DNA of 64,000 nucleotides from Candidatus Neomicrothrix sp. UBA2983 (GCA_002346745.1 DEAL01000030.1:1-64000); one strand, 5' to 3'. Shown: positions 1-8,692, numbered from the stretch's first letter. The notes: generated by a model not told the origin, from the letters alone. A program made the numbers and translations.

Positions 1-138
1 TGGGGTGGTCGTGGCTGGGGTAGTGGTGGCTGGGGTGGTCGTGGCTGGGGTGGTCGTGGGCGCAGGCGTCGTCTGGGATCCGGCGCAGGCCGCGGTCAGC
101 AGGAGCAGGACGAGGGACAGGGGGGACGCACGACTCAC
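1..138 (-). CDS. Lipoprotein N-terminus with Thr/Pro repeat linker (partial, runs off the left edge)
   Basis: Reading leftward from a GTG at 138, the frame gives a short positively charged start (VSRASP), a leucine-rich core and the lipobox LTAAC with the cysteine at residue 18. This is a classic lipoprotein signal peptide. After the cysteine comes GSQTTPAP and then four near-perfect five-residue repeats PATTT/PTTTP. Such a Thr/Pro spacer typically tethers an extracytoplasmic domain away from the membrane in actinobacteria. Only 46 codons lie in the window, so the functional domain is unseen and no function can be given. The DNA repeat (15-bp period, positions 1-55) reflects the protein repeat. 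The gene starts 40 bp downstream of the DAO gene stop on the same strand and may be the last gene of that run. The GTG start is my choice because the frame has no other start before the signal core. Confidence 0.7.
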   Translation of the reverse strand, partial: MSRASPLSLVLLLLTAACAGSQTTPAPTTTPATTTPATTTPATTTP

Positions 139-178
139 CCCACCATCGTCGCGGACGCCCGGGCGGCGTGCTCGGCGT

Positions 179-1564
179 TCAGCCCACCAGGCGGTGCAGC
201 ACCGCGCTGTGCCAGGTCGTCCGGTCCCGGCGATCCTCGGCGCGGTCGGCGGCGCCGGCCATCCGGAGGCCGGCGTTTACCCCCAGCCAGCGCAGGGGCT
301 CCGGCTCCCAGCGGGGCGACTCGTGGCCGACCCACGGCAGGTCGGTGCGCTCGCTCTCGACGTCGGCGATCAACTCGGCCAGTGTGTGGCCCGCCAGCTT
401 GGCGGCGGCCACGCCGTCGCCGACGTAGCCGCCGGCGGTCGCCAGCCCGGTCTGCCGATCCAGGCGGACGCTCGGCGACCAGTCCCTGGGCATCCCCAGC
501 ACGCCGCCCCACCGGTGGGTCACCTCCACGTCGCCGAGCACCGGGAACAGGTCCCGCAGCGTCTCGACGAGGCCGTCGTGGATGCGGCCGGACCGCTCGA
601 CGGCCGGGTCGATCCGCGACCCGAACCGGTACGGGGCGCCGCGGCCGCCGAAGGCGAATCGGCCATCGGCAGTGCGCTGCCCGTAGATGGTGAGGTTTCG
701 CCCGTCCTGGAAGGTGGGGCGCCGGTGGAGGCCGATCTCCGCCCAGACCTCGTCGGGCAGCGGGGCGGTGGCGACCATGAGGGAGTAGACGGGGGCGAGG
801 GTGCGGCGGTGGCCGGCGAGGTCGCGGGTGTAGCCCTCGGTGGCTCGGACGATGACCTCGGCCCGCACCGTGCCGCGGTCGGTGCGGACGACGCCGGGCT
901 CGAGTCCGGTGCAGGTCGTGCCCTCGTGGACCACGACGCCGAGTTGTTCGCAGGCCTCGGCCAGGCCGCGGACCAGCCGGGAGGGGTGGATGGCGGCCAC
1001 GTTGGCGAAGAACTTGCCGCCCAGCACCCGACTGGCGTTGCCGATGCCCCGGGCCTCGTCGGGACCGAGGAGGCGGACCTCGTCCCCGGTGAGGCCCAGG
1101 TCGTGGCGCGCCCGGACGCCAGCCTCGACCCGTGCGAGCTGGGCGCGGTTTCGGGCCCAGGTGACCCAGCCGCCCTTGGCGTAGTGGCAGTCGATCCCCT
1201 CGGCGTCGGCGACCCGGCCGATGTCGTCGATGGCGTCGTAGAGGGCACGCGCCTGGCGGACGGCGAGTTCAGGCGACGAGGCCTCGGCGAACGCCATCGG
1301 GCTGATCCCGTACTCGCCGAGTGCCCAGCCGCCGTTGCGGCCGGAGGCACCGAAGCCGGCGATCTCGCGCTCGAGGACGACGATCCGCACCGAGGGATCC
1401 AGCCGGGCGAGATGGTAGGCGGTCCAGAGGCCGGTGTAGCCGGCGCCGATGATGGCCACGTCGATGTCGAGGTCGCCGGGCAGGGGCGGTCGGGGGTCGA
1501 GTGGGCCGGGAACGGTGTCGTGCCAGAAAGACAGGGAGCGGTACGCCTCGTTCACGGGCGTCAC
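179..1564 (-). CDS. FAD-dependent amine oxidoreductase, DAO family (copy 2)
   Basis: A 461-residue protein of the DAO (D-amino-acid oxidase / PuuB / glycine oxidase) superfamily. The FAD dinucleotide motif IIGAGYTGLWTAYHLA lies at about residues 38-53, followed by VLERE, GASGRNGGW, and late GDGVAAAKLAG that closes the FAD site. Family members oxidise secondary or primary amines such as gamma-glutamylputrescine or sarcosine, with O2 or a carrier as acceptor. It is a paralogue of the next gene upstream, whose stop is only one base away from this GTG. A second GTG three codons later (1555) is an equally possible start. Its position beside potABCD and putrescine-type aminotransferases suggests a polyamine or polyamine-derived substrate. 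No puuA-like glutamylating ligase is nearby, so the exact substrate is unknown. Confidence 0.85.
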   Translation of the reverse strand: MTPVNEAYRSLSFWHDTVPGPLDPRPPLPGDLDIDVAIIGAGYTGLWTAYHLARLDPSVRIVVLEREIAGFGASGRNGGWALGEYGISPMAFAEASSPELAVRQARALYDAIDDIGRVADAEGIDCHYAKGGWVTWARNRAQLARVEAGVRARHDLGLTGDEVRLLGPDEARGIGNASRVLGGKFFANVAAIHPSRLVRGLAEACEQLGVVVHEGTTCTGLEPGVVRTDRGTVRAEVIVRATEGYTRDLAGHRRTLAPVYSLMVATAPLPDEVWAEIGLHRRPTFQDGRNLTIYGQRTADGRFAFGGRGAPYRFGSRIDPAVERSGRIHDGLVETLRDLFPVLGDVEVTHRWGGVLGMPRDWSPSVRLDRQTGLATAGGYVGDGVAAAKLAGHTLAELIADVESERTDLPWVGHESPRWEPEPLRWLGVNAGLRMAGAADRAEDRRDRTTWHSAVLHRLVG

Positions 1565-1565
1565 G

Positions 1566-2954
1566 CTAACTGTCGAGGCCGACGCCGAACCGGTCGAGCA
1601 TCCGGAGCCAGGGGCCGGGCCGCCCACCCCGCCGGTCGGATCGCATGATGGCGGCACGGGTGGCCTGGACGGCCAGCCAGCGTGCCGGTTCGGGTGGGAA
1701 GGGGAAGGGCCGCCGCCGCACCATCGACAATTCGGTCCACTCGCTGGTGACGCCGTCGACGAGGTCGAGCGCGACCCGGGCACCGAACCGGCTGGCACCC
1801 ACACCGAGTCCGGTGTAGCCCGCAGCCCAGGCCGTCCGGCCTCCGTGGATGGTTCCCCAGGCGCAGGTGAACCGTGTGGTCGAGGCGATCGGACCGCTCC
1901 AGCGGTGGGTGAACCGCAGCCCCTCGAGTTGGGGGAACGTGGCGAAGAAGTGACGGGCCAGCGTCTGGGTGGTGGGGTCGTGGTGCTCGACGGCGGGGCC
2001 CACCCGGCCGCCGAAGTGGTAGCGGACGTCCCAGCCGCCCCACAGGATCCGGCCGTCGGCGGTCCGCCGGTAGTAGTGGAACTGGTTGCCCGAGTCGGAC
2101 ATGCCCTGGCGTCCTTCCCAGCCGACCGCCACCCACTGTTCCGCCGAGAGCGGTTCGGTGACGAGGACATGGTCGTAGACGGGGATCACGTGCCGTCGGA
2201 TCCGGGTCAGGGGGCGCCGGTAGGCGTTGGTGGCCACCACGGCCCGGTCGGCCGTGACCCGCCCACCGTCGGTCCGGGCCTCGACCCCGGCACCGGAACG
2301 TCGCAGCGACCGGACGGGGGAGTGGTCGTGGAACTCGACGCCCAGCGATCCGGCGGCGGCGCGGAGTCCCCAGGCCAGGCGTGCCGGGTCGACCATTGCG
2401 GCGCTGTGGCGGGACCAGAGGCCGGCCAGATAGGTGGGGGAGTCGACCTGGGCACGGACGGCGTCCTGGTCGAGGAACTCGACCTCGACGCCCAACCGTT
2501 CGGAAGCCTCCGCGAGTTCGTGGAGCTCGTCGACCTGCCAGGGTTCGACGGCCACGTCCATGGCGCCGGTGCGTTCGGCTGCACAGTCGATGTGGTGCCG
2601 GTCGAGGGTGGCGAGGATGTCGTCGAGGTTCTCGTCGCCGAGCCGCAGCAGCGTGGGCAGCTCGTCGGGCCAGTGGGCGAGTCCGTTGCCGAGGCCGTGG
2701 GTCAGCGACGCCTCGCAGAAGCCCCCGTTGCGGCCGCTGGCGCCCAAGGCCGTGGTGGCGGCCTCGAGGACGACGATCCGCCGCCCGGGGTCGGACTCGG
2801 CGGCCTGGAGTGCGGTCCAGAGTCCGGTAAAGCCGGCACCGACGACGACGAGGTCGGCCCGCCGGTCGGCGGCCAGCGCCGGGGCGTCGGTGGGGGCGTC
2901 CTCCCGGTCCAGCCAGAAGACGGCGGCGCGGGTGTCGGCGAGGGACGGGTGCAC
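1566..2954 (-). CDS. FAD-dependent amine oxidoreductase, DAO family (copy 1)
   Basis: A 462-residue DAO-superfamily flavoprotein and first gene of the leftward pair. FAD motif VVVGAGFTGLWTAL is at about residues 37-50. GASGRNGGF follows near residue 73, and the C-terminal FAD-contact segment AAGYTGLGVGASRFGARVALDL sits about 80 residues from the end. The start is GTG with GGAG about 8 bases upstream. It opens a divergent pair with potA across a 158-bp AT-richer intergenic region, so uptake and oxidation of the substrate are probably co-regulated. Oxidative deamination of a polyamine or a polyamine conjugate is the likely role by context. A sarcosine- or glycine-oxidase-like activity cannot be excluded. 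Two adjacent paralogues may divide substrates or form a hetero-oligomer. Confidence 0.85.
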   Translation of the reverse strand: MHPSLADTRAAVFWLDREDAPTDAPALAADRRADLVVVGAGFTGLWTALQAAESDPGRRIVVLEAATTALGASGRNGGFCEASLTHGLGNGLAHWPDELPTLLRLGDENLDDILATLDRHHIDCAAERTGAMDVAVEPWQVDELHELAEASERLGVEVEFLDQDAVRAQVDSPTYLAGLWSRHSAAMVDPARLAWGLRAAAGSLGVEFHDHSPVRSLRRSGAGVEARTDGGRVTADRAVVATNAYRRPLTRIRRHVIPVYDHVLVTEPLSAEQWVAVGWEGRQGMSDSGNQFHYYRRTADGRILWGGWDVRYHFGGRVGPAVEHHDPTTQTLARHFFATFPQLEGLRFTHRWSGPIASTTRFTCAWGTIHGGRTAWAAGYTGLGVGASRFGARVALDLVDGVTSEWTELSMVRRRPFPFPPEPARWLAVQATRAAIMRSDRRGGRPGPWLRMLDRFGVGLDS

Positions 2955-3112
2955 GTGGGCTCCGGTGGATAGGGGGTCGGGGCCACAGGATCGGTTGCAC
3001 AGAACCTAGTGGAAGAGTGATTCCGTTGCCATCTTGCGCTCACACAACCAAATCATTACTGTGTCCCCGACCGTCGATCCGTGAGGCACCAGAACAGGGG
3101 GACGCCCACACC
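2955..3112. promoter_or_regulatory. Divergent promoter region between DAO oxidase pair and potABCD
   Basis: This 158-bp spacer separates the leftward oxidase genes from the rightward transporter operon and contains the most AT-rich stretch nearby (about 3010-3062). On the minus strand TAGGTT (3008-3003) is a good actinobacterial -10 for the oxidase genes. On the plus strand TTGCGC (3034-3039) and ATTACT (3055-3060) are candidate -35 and -10 elements for potA. A short dyad GGTT-N6-AACC covers about 2993-3006. AGGGGG (3096-3101) is a plausible ribosome binding site for potA. No operator can be assigned with certainty. Confidence 0.45.
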
Positions 3113-4216
3113 ATGGCCGACACCATCACCGACCCGACTGGTGCTGCCACCGCGACGTCCAACGCCGTCCAGCTCTCCGGCGTCACCAAGCGCTTCGGCG
3201 ACGTCGTCGCCGTCGACGACCTCGACCTCTCTATCACCGACGGCGAGTTCTTCTCGCTGCTCGGCCCGTCCGGCTGTGGCAAGACCACGACGCTGCGGAT
3301 GATCGCGGGCCTCGAACTGCCCACGCAGGGTTCGGTGAAGATCCACGGCGAGGAGATGGGCCTGCGTCCGCCCAACAAGCGTCCCGTCAACACCGTCTTC
3401 CAGAGCTACGCCCTCTTCCCCCACATGGACGTGCGCGCCAACGTCGGCTTCGGCCTCGAGATGCGCAAGGTCGACAAGGCCGAGCGGGACGAACAGATCG
3501 CCTGGGCCATCGACCTCGTCGAGATGGGCGGCATGGGCCACCGCAAGCCCGGACAGCTCTCGGGCGGCCAGCAGCAGCGCGTCGCACTCGCCCGGGCACT
3601 CGTCAACCGGCCCGAGGTCCTCCTGCTGGACGAGCCGCTCGGCGCCCTCGACCTCAAGCTCCGCCAGCAGATGCAGACCGAACTCAAGAACCTCCAGCGC
3701 GAGGTCGGCATCACCTTCGTCTACGTCACCCACGACCAGGAGGAGGCAGTCACGATGAGCGACCGCATCGGGGTGATGCACGAGGGACGCCTCCTTCAGG
3801 TCGACACGCCGGAGGCCATCTACGAGCGTCCGACCACCCGCTTCGTCGCGGACTTCATCGGGCGCACCAACTTCCTGGAAGCCACCGTGGCAGGACGCGA
3901 CGAGGTCGTGCTGGCCAATGGCGACCGCCTGCGCCTCTCCTCCGACCACGCCGACGGGACGGCCGTGGCGGTCACGGTCCGGCCGGAGCGCCTGACCGTG
4001 CACGGCCGGGGCCAGGCTCCCGATGACCAGCACCGGATCGACGGTGTCTTGGAGTCGGCCGTCTACCTCGGGAACGCCATCATCTACACGATCTCGATCG
4101 ACTGGATGCGCCTGGAGGTGCGGTGCCCGGCGACGCTGGCAGGCCACCGGAGGTCCGCCGGCGACGATGTCACCGTCTCGTTCGAGCCCGAGCACGCCTC
4201 GGTCGTCGTCGGCTGA
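3113..4216 (+). CDS. potA: Spermidine/putrescine ABC transporter ATP-binding protein PotA
   Basis: A 367-residue ABC ATPase that energises polyamine import. Walker A GPSGCGKTT is at residues 51-59, the Q-loop is in VFQSYALFP, the signature LSGGQQQR is at 149-156, Walker B LLLDEP is at 170-175, and the H-loop is YVTHDQEEA. A C-terminal TOBE-type domain (about 285-367) is typical of PotA/MalK-like proteins. The ATG at 3113 is preferred over an earlier in-frame start because AGGGGG lies 11 bases upstream and family N-termini begin here. It is the first gene of potABCD, with short gaps to potB, potC and potD. The family is sure. Substrate specificity (putrescine, spermidine or a related amine) rests on the PotD partner and neighbouring enzymes. 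Confidence 0.93.
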   Translation: MADTITDPTGAATATSNAVQLSGVTKRFGDVVAVDDLDLSITDGEFFSLLGPSGCGKTTTLRMIAGLELPTQGSVKIHGEEMGLRPPNKRPVNTVFQSYALFPHMDVRANVGFGLEMRKVDKAERDEQIAWAIDLVEMGGMGHRKPGQLSGGQQQRVALARALVNRPEVLLLDEPLGALDLKLRQQMQTELKNLQREVGITFVYVTHDQEEAVTMSDRIGVMHEGRLLQVDTPEAIYERPTTRFVADFIGRTNFLEATVAGRDEVVLANGDRLRLSSDHADGTAVAVTVRPERLTVHGRGQAPDDQHRIDGVLESAVYLGNAIIYTISIDWMRLEVRCPATLAGHRRSAGDDVTVSFEPEHASVVVG

Positions 4217-4250
4217 TGGCGGCCCCGAAGACATTGGAGGGGCTCGGCTG

Positions 4251-5126
4251 ATGACCGAGGTGGCGACGCCGGGCCTCGAGCTCCAGGCCGAGCGGGCTGA
4301 GTCCCGCCGCGGCTTCCTGCTCGGCCTGCCGGCCGTCGTCTACCTGGTCGTCTTCTTCGTCATCCCGCTCGGGATCGTCATCGCCTACTCGTTCGCCACG
4401 CGCACCCGCACCGGCCGCACCGAGCTCCGCGACTGGAACCTCGAGGCCTACGAACGGCTCGGCGAGTCCGTGGTCCGGGCCGTGGCGTTCCGCTCGCTCT
4501 GGATCGCCGTCGCCTCGACGCTGATCTGCCTGGCCCTGGCGTATCCGCTGGCCTACTTCATCTCGACCCGGAAGCCCGCCACCCGCAACCTGCTGCTGGT
4601 CGCCGTCATGATCCCGTTCTGGTCCAACTTCCTGATCCGCACCTACGCCTGGCGTGTGCTGCTCGACAGCGACGGCCTCTTCACGCGGGTCGCCGCCGAG
4701 GTCGGGTTCGGCGACGGCCGCATCCTGTTCACCAACAAGGCCGTCATCCTGGGACTCGTCTACGGCTACCTGCCATTCATGGTGCTGCCCCTCTACGCCG
4801 CCATCGAGCGCATCGACTGGAGCCTCGTGGAGGGCGCCCGCGACCTCTACGCCAGCGGCTGGGCGGCCTTCCGCCGGGTGGTGTGGCCGCTGTCGAAGCC
4901 CGGCGTGATCGCCGGCTCGATCCTCGTCTTCGTGCCCTCCTTCGGCGCCTACGTCACGCCCGCCATCCTCGGCGGCAACAAGAAGGGCCTGGTCGGCAGC
5001 TACATCGTCGACCAGTTCATGGATGCCCGAAACGGCCCGCTGGGTGCCTCGCTCTCGGTGATGGTGCTGGCCGTCATGCTCATCGGCACCCTGGTCTACT
5101 TCCGCCAGGGCGGGAGGAACCTGTGA
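4251..5126 (+). CDS. potB: Polyamine ABC transporter permease PotB
   Basis: A 291-residue inner-membrane permease with about six transmembrane segments. The first is near residues 21-46, after a short charged cytoplasmic tail. The cytoplasmic EAA loop EGARDLYASGWAAFRRVVWPL, which contacts PotA, lies in the second half. The ATG at 4251 is preceded by GGAGG at 4236-4240; upstream in-frame codons overlap potA and are shadows. Length and loop match the PotB/PotH family. With PotC it should form the translocation channel for the substrate delivered by PotD. Confidence 0.92.
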   Translation: MTEVATPGLELQAERAESRRGFLLGLPAVVYLVVFFVIPLGIVIAYSFATRTRTGRTELRDWNLEAYERLGESVVRAVAFRSLWIAVASTLICLALAYPLAYFISTRKPATRNLLLVAVMIPFWSNFLIRTYAWRVLLDSDGLFTRVAAEVGFGDGRILFTNKAVILGLVYGYLPFMVLPLYAAIERIDWSLVEGARDLYASGWAAFRRVVWPLSKPGVIAGSILVFVPSFGAYVTPAILGGNKKGLVGSYIVDQFMDARNGPLGASLSVMVLAVMLIGTLVYFRQGGRNL

Positions 5127-5157
5127 GCCGGACGCCACGAATCGGGAGCCGGGGCTG

Positions 5158-6021
5158 ATGGCCAAGGGTGTCGCCCGCTCCACTGCGGAGCCGATGGGGT
5201 GGTCGAAGTGGCTGTTGCGCGGCCACTCGGCGCTCGTCTATGCGTTCTTCTACGCGCCGATCGCCGTCCTCACCTTCTATTCGTTCAACGAGAGCCAGAT
5301 CGTCGGCCGCTGGACCGGCTTCTCGATGCGCTGGTACGGGGACTTCCTCGAGAACGACAACGTCCAGCAGTCCATCTGGGTGTCGGTGAAGGTCTGCATC
5401 GCCTCGACGCTCATCTCGGTGGTGCTCGGCACCCTCGCCGCCCTTTCCATCGAGCGCTTCCGTTGGTGGGGCCAGAAGGCGTTCGACGCCGTGCTCTACC
5501 TGCCCATCATCATCCCCGACGTCACCATGGCCGTGATGCTGATGGTCTTCTTCTCCGAGACCGCCGAGTGGTTCAACGTCATCCCCGGCGTCGACCTCAG
5601 CGAGGGCCTCGAGAAGCTGGTGCTCTCGCACGTGGCGTTCAACATCTCGTTCGTGTCGGTCGTCGTGCGCGCACGGCTGACCAACCTCGACGCCACCATG
5701 GAGGAGGCCGCCGCCGACCTCTACGCCAACCGCTGGCAGACCTTCCGCCGGGTCACGCTTCCGCAGATCATGCCGGGCGTGCTGGGCGGCGCCCTGCTGG
5801 CGGTCACGCTCTCGCTGGACGACGTGGTCGTCTCCAGCTTCGTCTCGGCCGTGGGCGCCACGCCCGTCTCGGTCTACGTGTTCGGGATGCTGCGCAAGGG
5901 GGTCAGCCCCCTCATCAACGCGGTGTCCGTCGTGATCCTCGCGGCGTCGATGGCCCTGGTCATCGCGTCGCTGGTCCTCGAGCGGGTGACCAACTCGCCG
6001 AAGGGACCGGAGGAAGAGTGA
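5158..6021 (+). CDS. potC: Polyamine ABC transporter permease PotC
   Basis: A 287-residue permease of the PotC/PotI family with about six membrane segments. The first, near residues 23-44, contains FFYAPIAVLTFYSFNES, a hallmark of PotC-type proteins. The EAA loop is EEAAADLYANRWQTFRRVTLPQIMPG at about residues 181-206. The following TLSLDDVVVSSFVS helix is also family-typical. The gene starts 31 bp after potB and ends 44 bp before potD. It partners PotB in the membrane and has no visible defects. Confidence 0.92.
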   Translation: MAKGVARSTAEPMGWSKWLLRGHSALVYAFFYAPIAVLTFYSFNESQIVGRWTGFSMRWYGDFLENDNVQQSIWVSVKVCIASTLISVVLGTLAALSIERFRWWGQKAFDAVLYLPIIIPDVTMAVMLMVFFSETAEWFNVIPGVDLSEGLEKLVLSHVAFNISFVSVVVRARLTNLDATMEEAAADLYANRWQTFRRVTLPQIMPGVLGGALLAVTLSLDDVVVSSFVSAVGATPVSVYVFGMLRKGVSPLINAVSVVILAASMALVIASLVLERVTNSPKGPEEE

Positions 6022-6065
6022 CTCGGCGACCGCCGGGGCACCCGGAACAAGGGGAGGAATACCCG

Positions 6066-7163
6066 ATGAGCAAGTGGATGCGGCTGGTCGCACTTTTCGG
6101 TGCGTTCAGTCTGATGGCCGTGGCCGCCGGCTGCGGCAGTGACGAGGAGACCTCGTCGTTCAAGCAGTGTGCCGAAGGCGAGACCGACGGCGACCTGAAC
6201 TTCTACAACTGGTCCGAGTACATGGACCCCGATCTGATCACGGCATTCCAGGATCAGCACGGGGTCACGGTCACCGAGGACTTCTACCCGTCCAACGAGG
6301 AGATGCACGGCAAGGTCGGCGTGGGCAACTCGGGTTACGACCTGATCGTCCCCTCCGATTACATGGTCTCGATCCTCATCGCCGACGGGTTGATCCAGCC
6401 GGTGCAGGAGGCGGCAGTGCCCAACAAGGGCAACGTCGCCGAACGCTTCGCCAACCCGCCATACGATCCGGGCGCGGTCTACTCGGCTGCCTATCAGTGG
6501 GGCACCACCGGCGTGGGCGTCGACCTGGGCGCCGCCGGCGGCGACGTCCCGAAGACCTGGGGTCTGCTCTTCGACGCCGACCTGGCTGAGCAGTACGGCC
6601 TCTCGGGCAAGATCTCGTTGCTGGACGACCCGCGCGAGACGATGGGCGCCGCCCTCAAGTACCTGGGCTACTCCTTGAACTCCACCAGCAAGACCGAACT
6701 GGCCGAGGCCGAGGCCGTCATCGCCGACGCCGTCGGTCGCGTGGCTGCCTTCGACTCGGACCAGTACAGCGAGTTGGTCGTGCTGGGCGAGACCATCGTC
6801 GGCCACGGCTACAGCGGCAACTTCCTCTGGGACTTCGAGGAGGGCGAGAGCACCTACGACTACTTCGTGCCGGACGAGGGCGGAACGATCTGGGTGGACA
6901 ACATGGCCGTCCTGGCCGACGCCCCGCACCCGTGTACGGCGTTCGCCTTCATGAACTTCCTGCTCGACGCCCAGAACGGCGCCCAGCTCACCAACTACAA
7001 CTGGTACGCCAGCCCGAACGGTGCTGCCGAGCCCCACATCGACCAGGAAGTCCTCGACAATCCGATCATCTATCCGACGGACATGTCGAAGTTGGAGTTC
7101 ATCGCGGACACGGGCGACTTCGAGATCGAGTACACCGACGCCCTCTCCCGGGCCCGGAGCTGA
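6066..7163 (+). CDS. potD: Polyamine-binding lipoprotein PotD (extracytoplasmic solute-binding protein)
   Basis: A 365-residue binding protein that captures the substrate outside the membrane for PotABC. The N-terminus has a hydrophobic signal and lipobox VAAGC with the lipidated cysteine at residue 23. The mature start LNFYNWSEYMDPDLITAF is the characteristic opening of PotD/PotF proteins. YDLIVPSDYMVSILIADGLI and the WVDNMAVLADAPHP region later on are also typical. A strong GGGAGG ribosome binding site precedes the ATG. A 14-bp perfect hairpin downstream (7185-7217) separates it from the next gene and could set differential expression of the binding protein. Confidence 0.92.
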   Translation: MSKWMRLVALFGAFSLMAVAAGCGSDEETSSFKQCAEGETDGDLNFYNWSEYMDPDLITAFQDQHGVTVTEDFYPSNEEMHGKVGVGNSGYDLIVPSDYMVSILIADGLIQPVQEAAVPNKGNVAERFANPPYDPGAVYSAAYQWGTTGVGVDLGAAGGDVPKTWGLLFDADLAEQYGLSGKISLLDDPRETMGAALKYLGYSLNSTSKTELAEAEAVIADAVGRVAAFDSDQYSELVVLGETIVGHGYSGNFLWDFEEGESTYDYFVPDEGGTIWVDNMAVLADAPHPCTAFAFMNFLLDAQNGAQLTNYNWYASPNGAAEPHIDQEVLDNPIIYPTDMSKLEFIADTGDFEIEYTDALSRARS

Positions 7164-7184
7164 TCCTCCTTCCCCCTCCGGGGT

Positions 7185-7217
7185 GCCGTCCCCGGGGCCA
7201 TGTGCCCCGGGGACGGC
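7185..7217 (+). terminator. Strong GC hairpin after potD (attenuator or processing hairpin)
   Basis: A perfect 14-bp inverted repeat, with arms GCCGTCCCCGGGGC (7185-7198) and GCCCCGGGGACGGC (7204-7217), encloses the 5-base loop CATGT. No T-run follows, so it is not a textbook intrinsic terminator. It may instead stabilise or partly terminate the potABCD message before the aminotransferase gene at 7279. Confidence 0.6.
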
Positions 7218-7278
7218 GGCTCCCGGTCGGGGCGTACGACCACCGACCGTCGCGAGACACGAACACGAGGACGACACC

Positions 7279-8649
7279 ATGAGCGACGAGCACCAGCGGT
7301 TGGCAGGGCTGGCCGAGAAGCACCTCTGGGGCCACTTCAGCGTGCTGAAGAACGACGTCGACGGCATGCACATCATGGAACGGGGCGACGGCTGCTACGT
7401 CTGGGACGCCCGGGGCAACCGGTACCTGGACGGCCTGGCCGGCCTGTTCGTGAGCCAACTGGGGCACGGCCGCCCCGAACTGGCCCGCGCCGCCGGCGAC
7501 CAGGCGGCGACGCTCGGGTACTTCCCGATCTGGACCTACGCCCACCCCAACGCGGTGGAACTGGCCGCCAAGCTGGCCGAGCTGGCACCCGGCGACCTGA
7601 ACCGGGTGTTCTTCACCACGGGCGGCTCCGAGGCCGTCGAGTCGGCCTGGAAGCTGGCCCGCCAGTACTTCAAGCAGTTGGGCCAGCCCGACCGCATCAA
7701 GGTCATCAGCCGCAACCTGGCCTACCACGGGACCACCATGGGAGCGTTGTCGATCACCGGGCTCGAGTCGATCAAGACCGTTTTCGAGCCCCTCGTGCCC
7801 GGCGCGGTCAAGGTGCCCGAGACCAACCACTACCGGTGTCCGACCTGCCAGGACCAGCCGCACTGCTCTCTGCACGCCGCCGAGGCGATCGAGGAGGCCA
7901 TCCTGCGGGAGGGTCCCGAGACCGTGGCGGCCGTGTTCCTCGAGCCCGTGCAGAACGCCGGAGGCTGCTTCGTCCCGCCGCCCGGCTACTTCGCCCGGGT
8001 CCGGGACATCTGCGACCGCCACGGCGTGTTGCTGGTCTCGGACGAGGTCATCTGTGCCTACGGTCGGATCGGCCGGATGTTCGGCTGCGAGCGCTACGGC
8101 TACCAGCCCGACATCATCACCTCCGCCAAGGGCCTCACCTCCGGCTACGCCCCGCTGGGCGCCATGCTCGTGAGCGACCGCGTCGCCGAGCCGTTCGTCG
8201 GCACCGGCGAGGCGTTCCTCCACGGCATCACGTTCGCCGGCCACCCGGTGAGCTGCGCGGTGGCGCTGGCCAACCTGCGGATCTTCGAGGAGGAGGACAT
8301 CGTCGGGAATGTCCAGGCCAACGAGGCCGCCTTCCGGGCCGCCCTTACCGACCTCGCCGACCTGCCGATCGTCGGCGACATCCGAGGCGAGGGCTACTTC
8401 TACGGCATCGAGCTGGTCCGCGACCGGGACTCCCGCGAGTCGTTCACCGCCGACGAGCGCGAGCACCTGCTGCGCGGCTTCCTCTCCAACCGGCTGCTCG
8501 AACTGGGCCTCATCTGCCGTGCCGACGACCGGGGCGAACCGGTCATCCAGTTGTCACCGCCGCTCATCGCCGGCCCGGAGCAGTTCGAGGAGATCAACGC
8601 CAAACTCCGCACGGCGCTCACCGAGGCCATGGCCGAGATGAGGGTGTGA
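7279..8649 (+). CDS. Class-III PLP aminotransferase, putrescine/polyamine type
   Basis: A 456-residue fold-type-I, class-III aminotransferase. PLP contacts are visible: GSEAVESAWKLAR (116-128), the Asp that binds the pyridine nitrogen in LLVSDEV (D255), and the Schiff-base lysine K284 in TSAKGLTSGYAPLGA. The start HLWGHFSVLKNDVDG resembles the SpuC/putrescine-pyruvate aminotransferase subgroup, so conversion of putrescine or a related diamine to the aminoaldehyde is the likely reaction. It lies just after potABCD and before an AsnC regulator. An unusual cysteine group, C187-x2-C190-x5-C196 in RCPTCQDQPHCSLH, precedes the catalytic half and could bind a metal. Substrate is inferred from context only. 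Confidence 0.85.
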   Translation: MSDEHQRLAGLAEKHLWGHFSVLKNDVDGMHIMERGDGCYVWDARGNRYLDGLAGLFVSQLGHGRPELARAAGDQAATLGYFPIWTYAHPNAVELAAKLAELAPGDLNRVFFTTGGSEAVESAWKLARQYFKQLGQPDRIKVISRNLAYHGTTMGALSITGLESIKTVFEPLVPGAVKVPETNHYRCPTCQDQPHCSLHAAEAIEEAILREGPETVAAVFLEPVQNAGGCFVPPPGYFARVRDICDRHGVLLVSDEVICAYGRIGRMFGCERYGYQPDIITSAKGLTSGYAPLGAMLVSDRVAEPFVGTGEAFLHGITFAGHPVSCAVALANLRIFEEEDIVGNVQANEAAFRAALTDLADLPIVGDIRGEGYFYGIELVRDRDSRESFTADEREHLLRGFLSNRLLELGLICRADDRGEPVIQLSPPLIAGPEQFEEINAKLRTALTEAMAEMRV

Positions 8650-8692
8650 CCGTGGTCCGCCGGGCGACGATCGAGCAGGGGGCCTGATCGCC

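Noticed and set aside
5..1648. A 547-codon plus-strand frame opposite the DAO gene, beginning with V/G/A repeats
   Set aside because: It is a GC-rich shadow of the minus-strand oxidase and lipoprotein genes. Its start coincides with the reverse of the PATTT repeat and no domain can be recognised.
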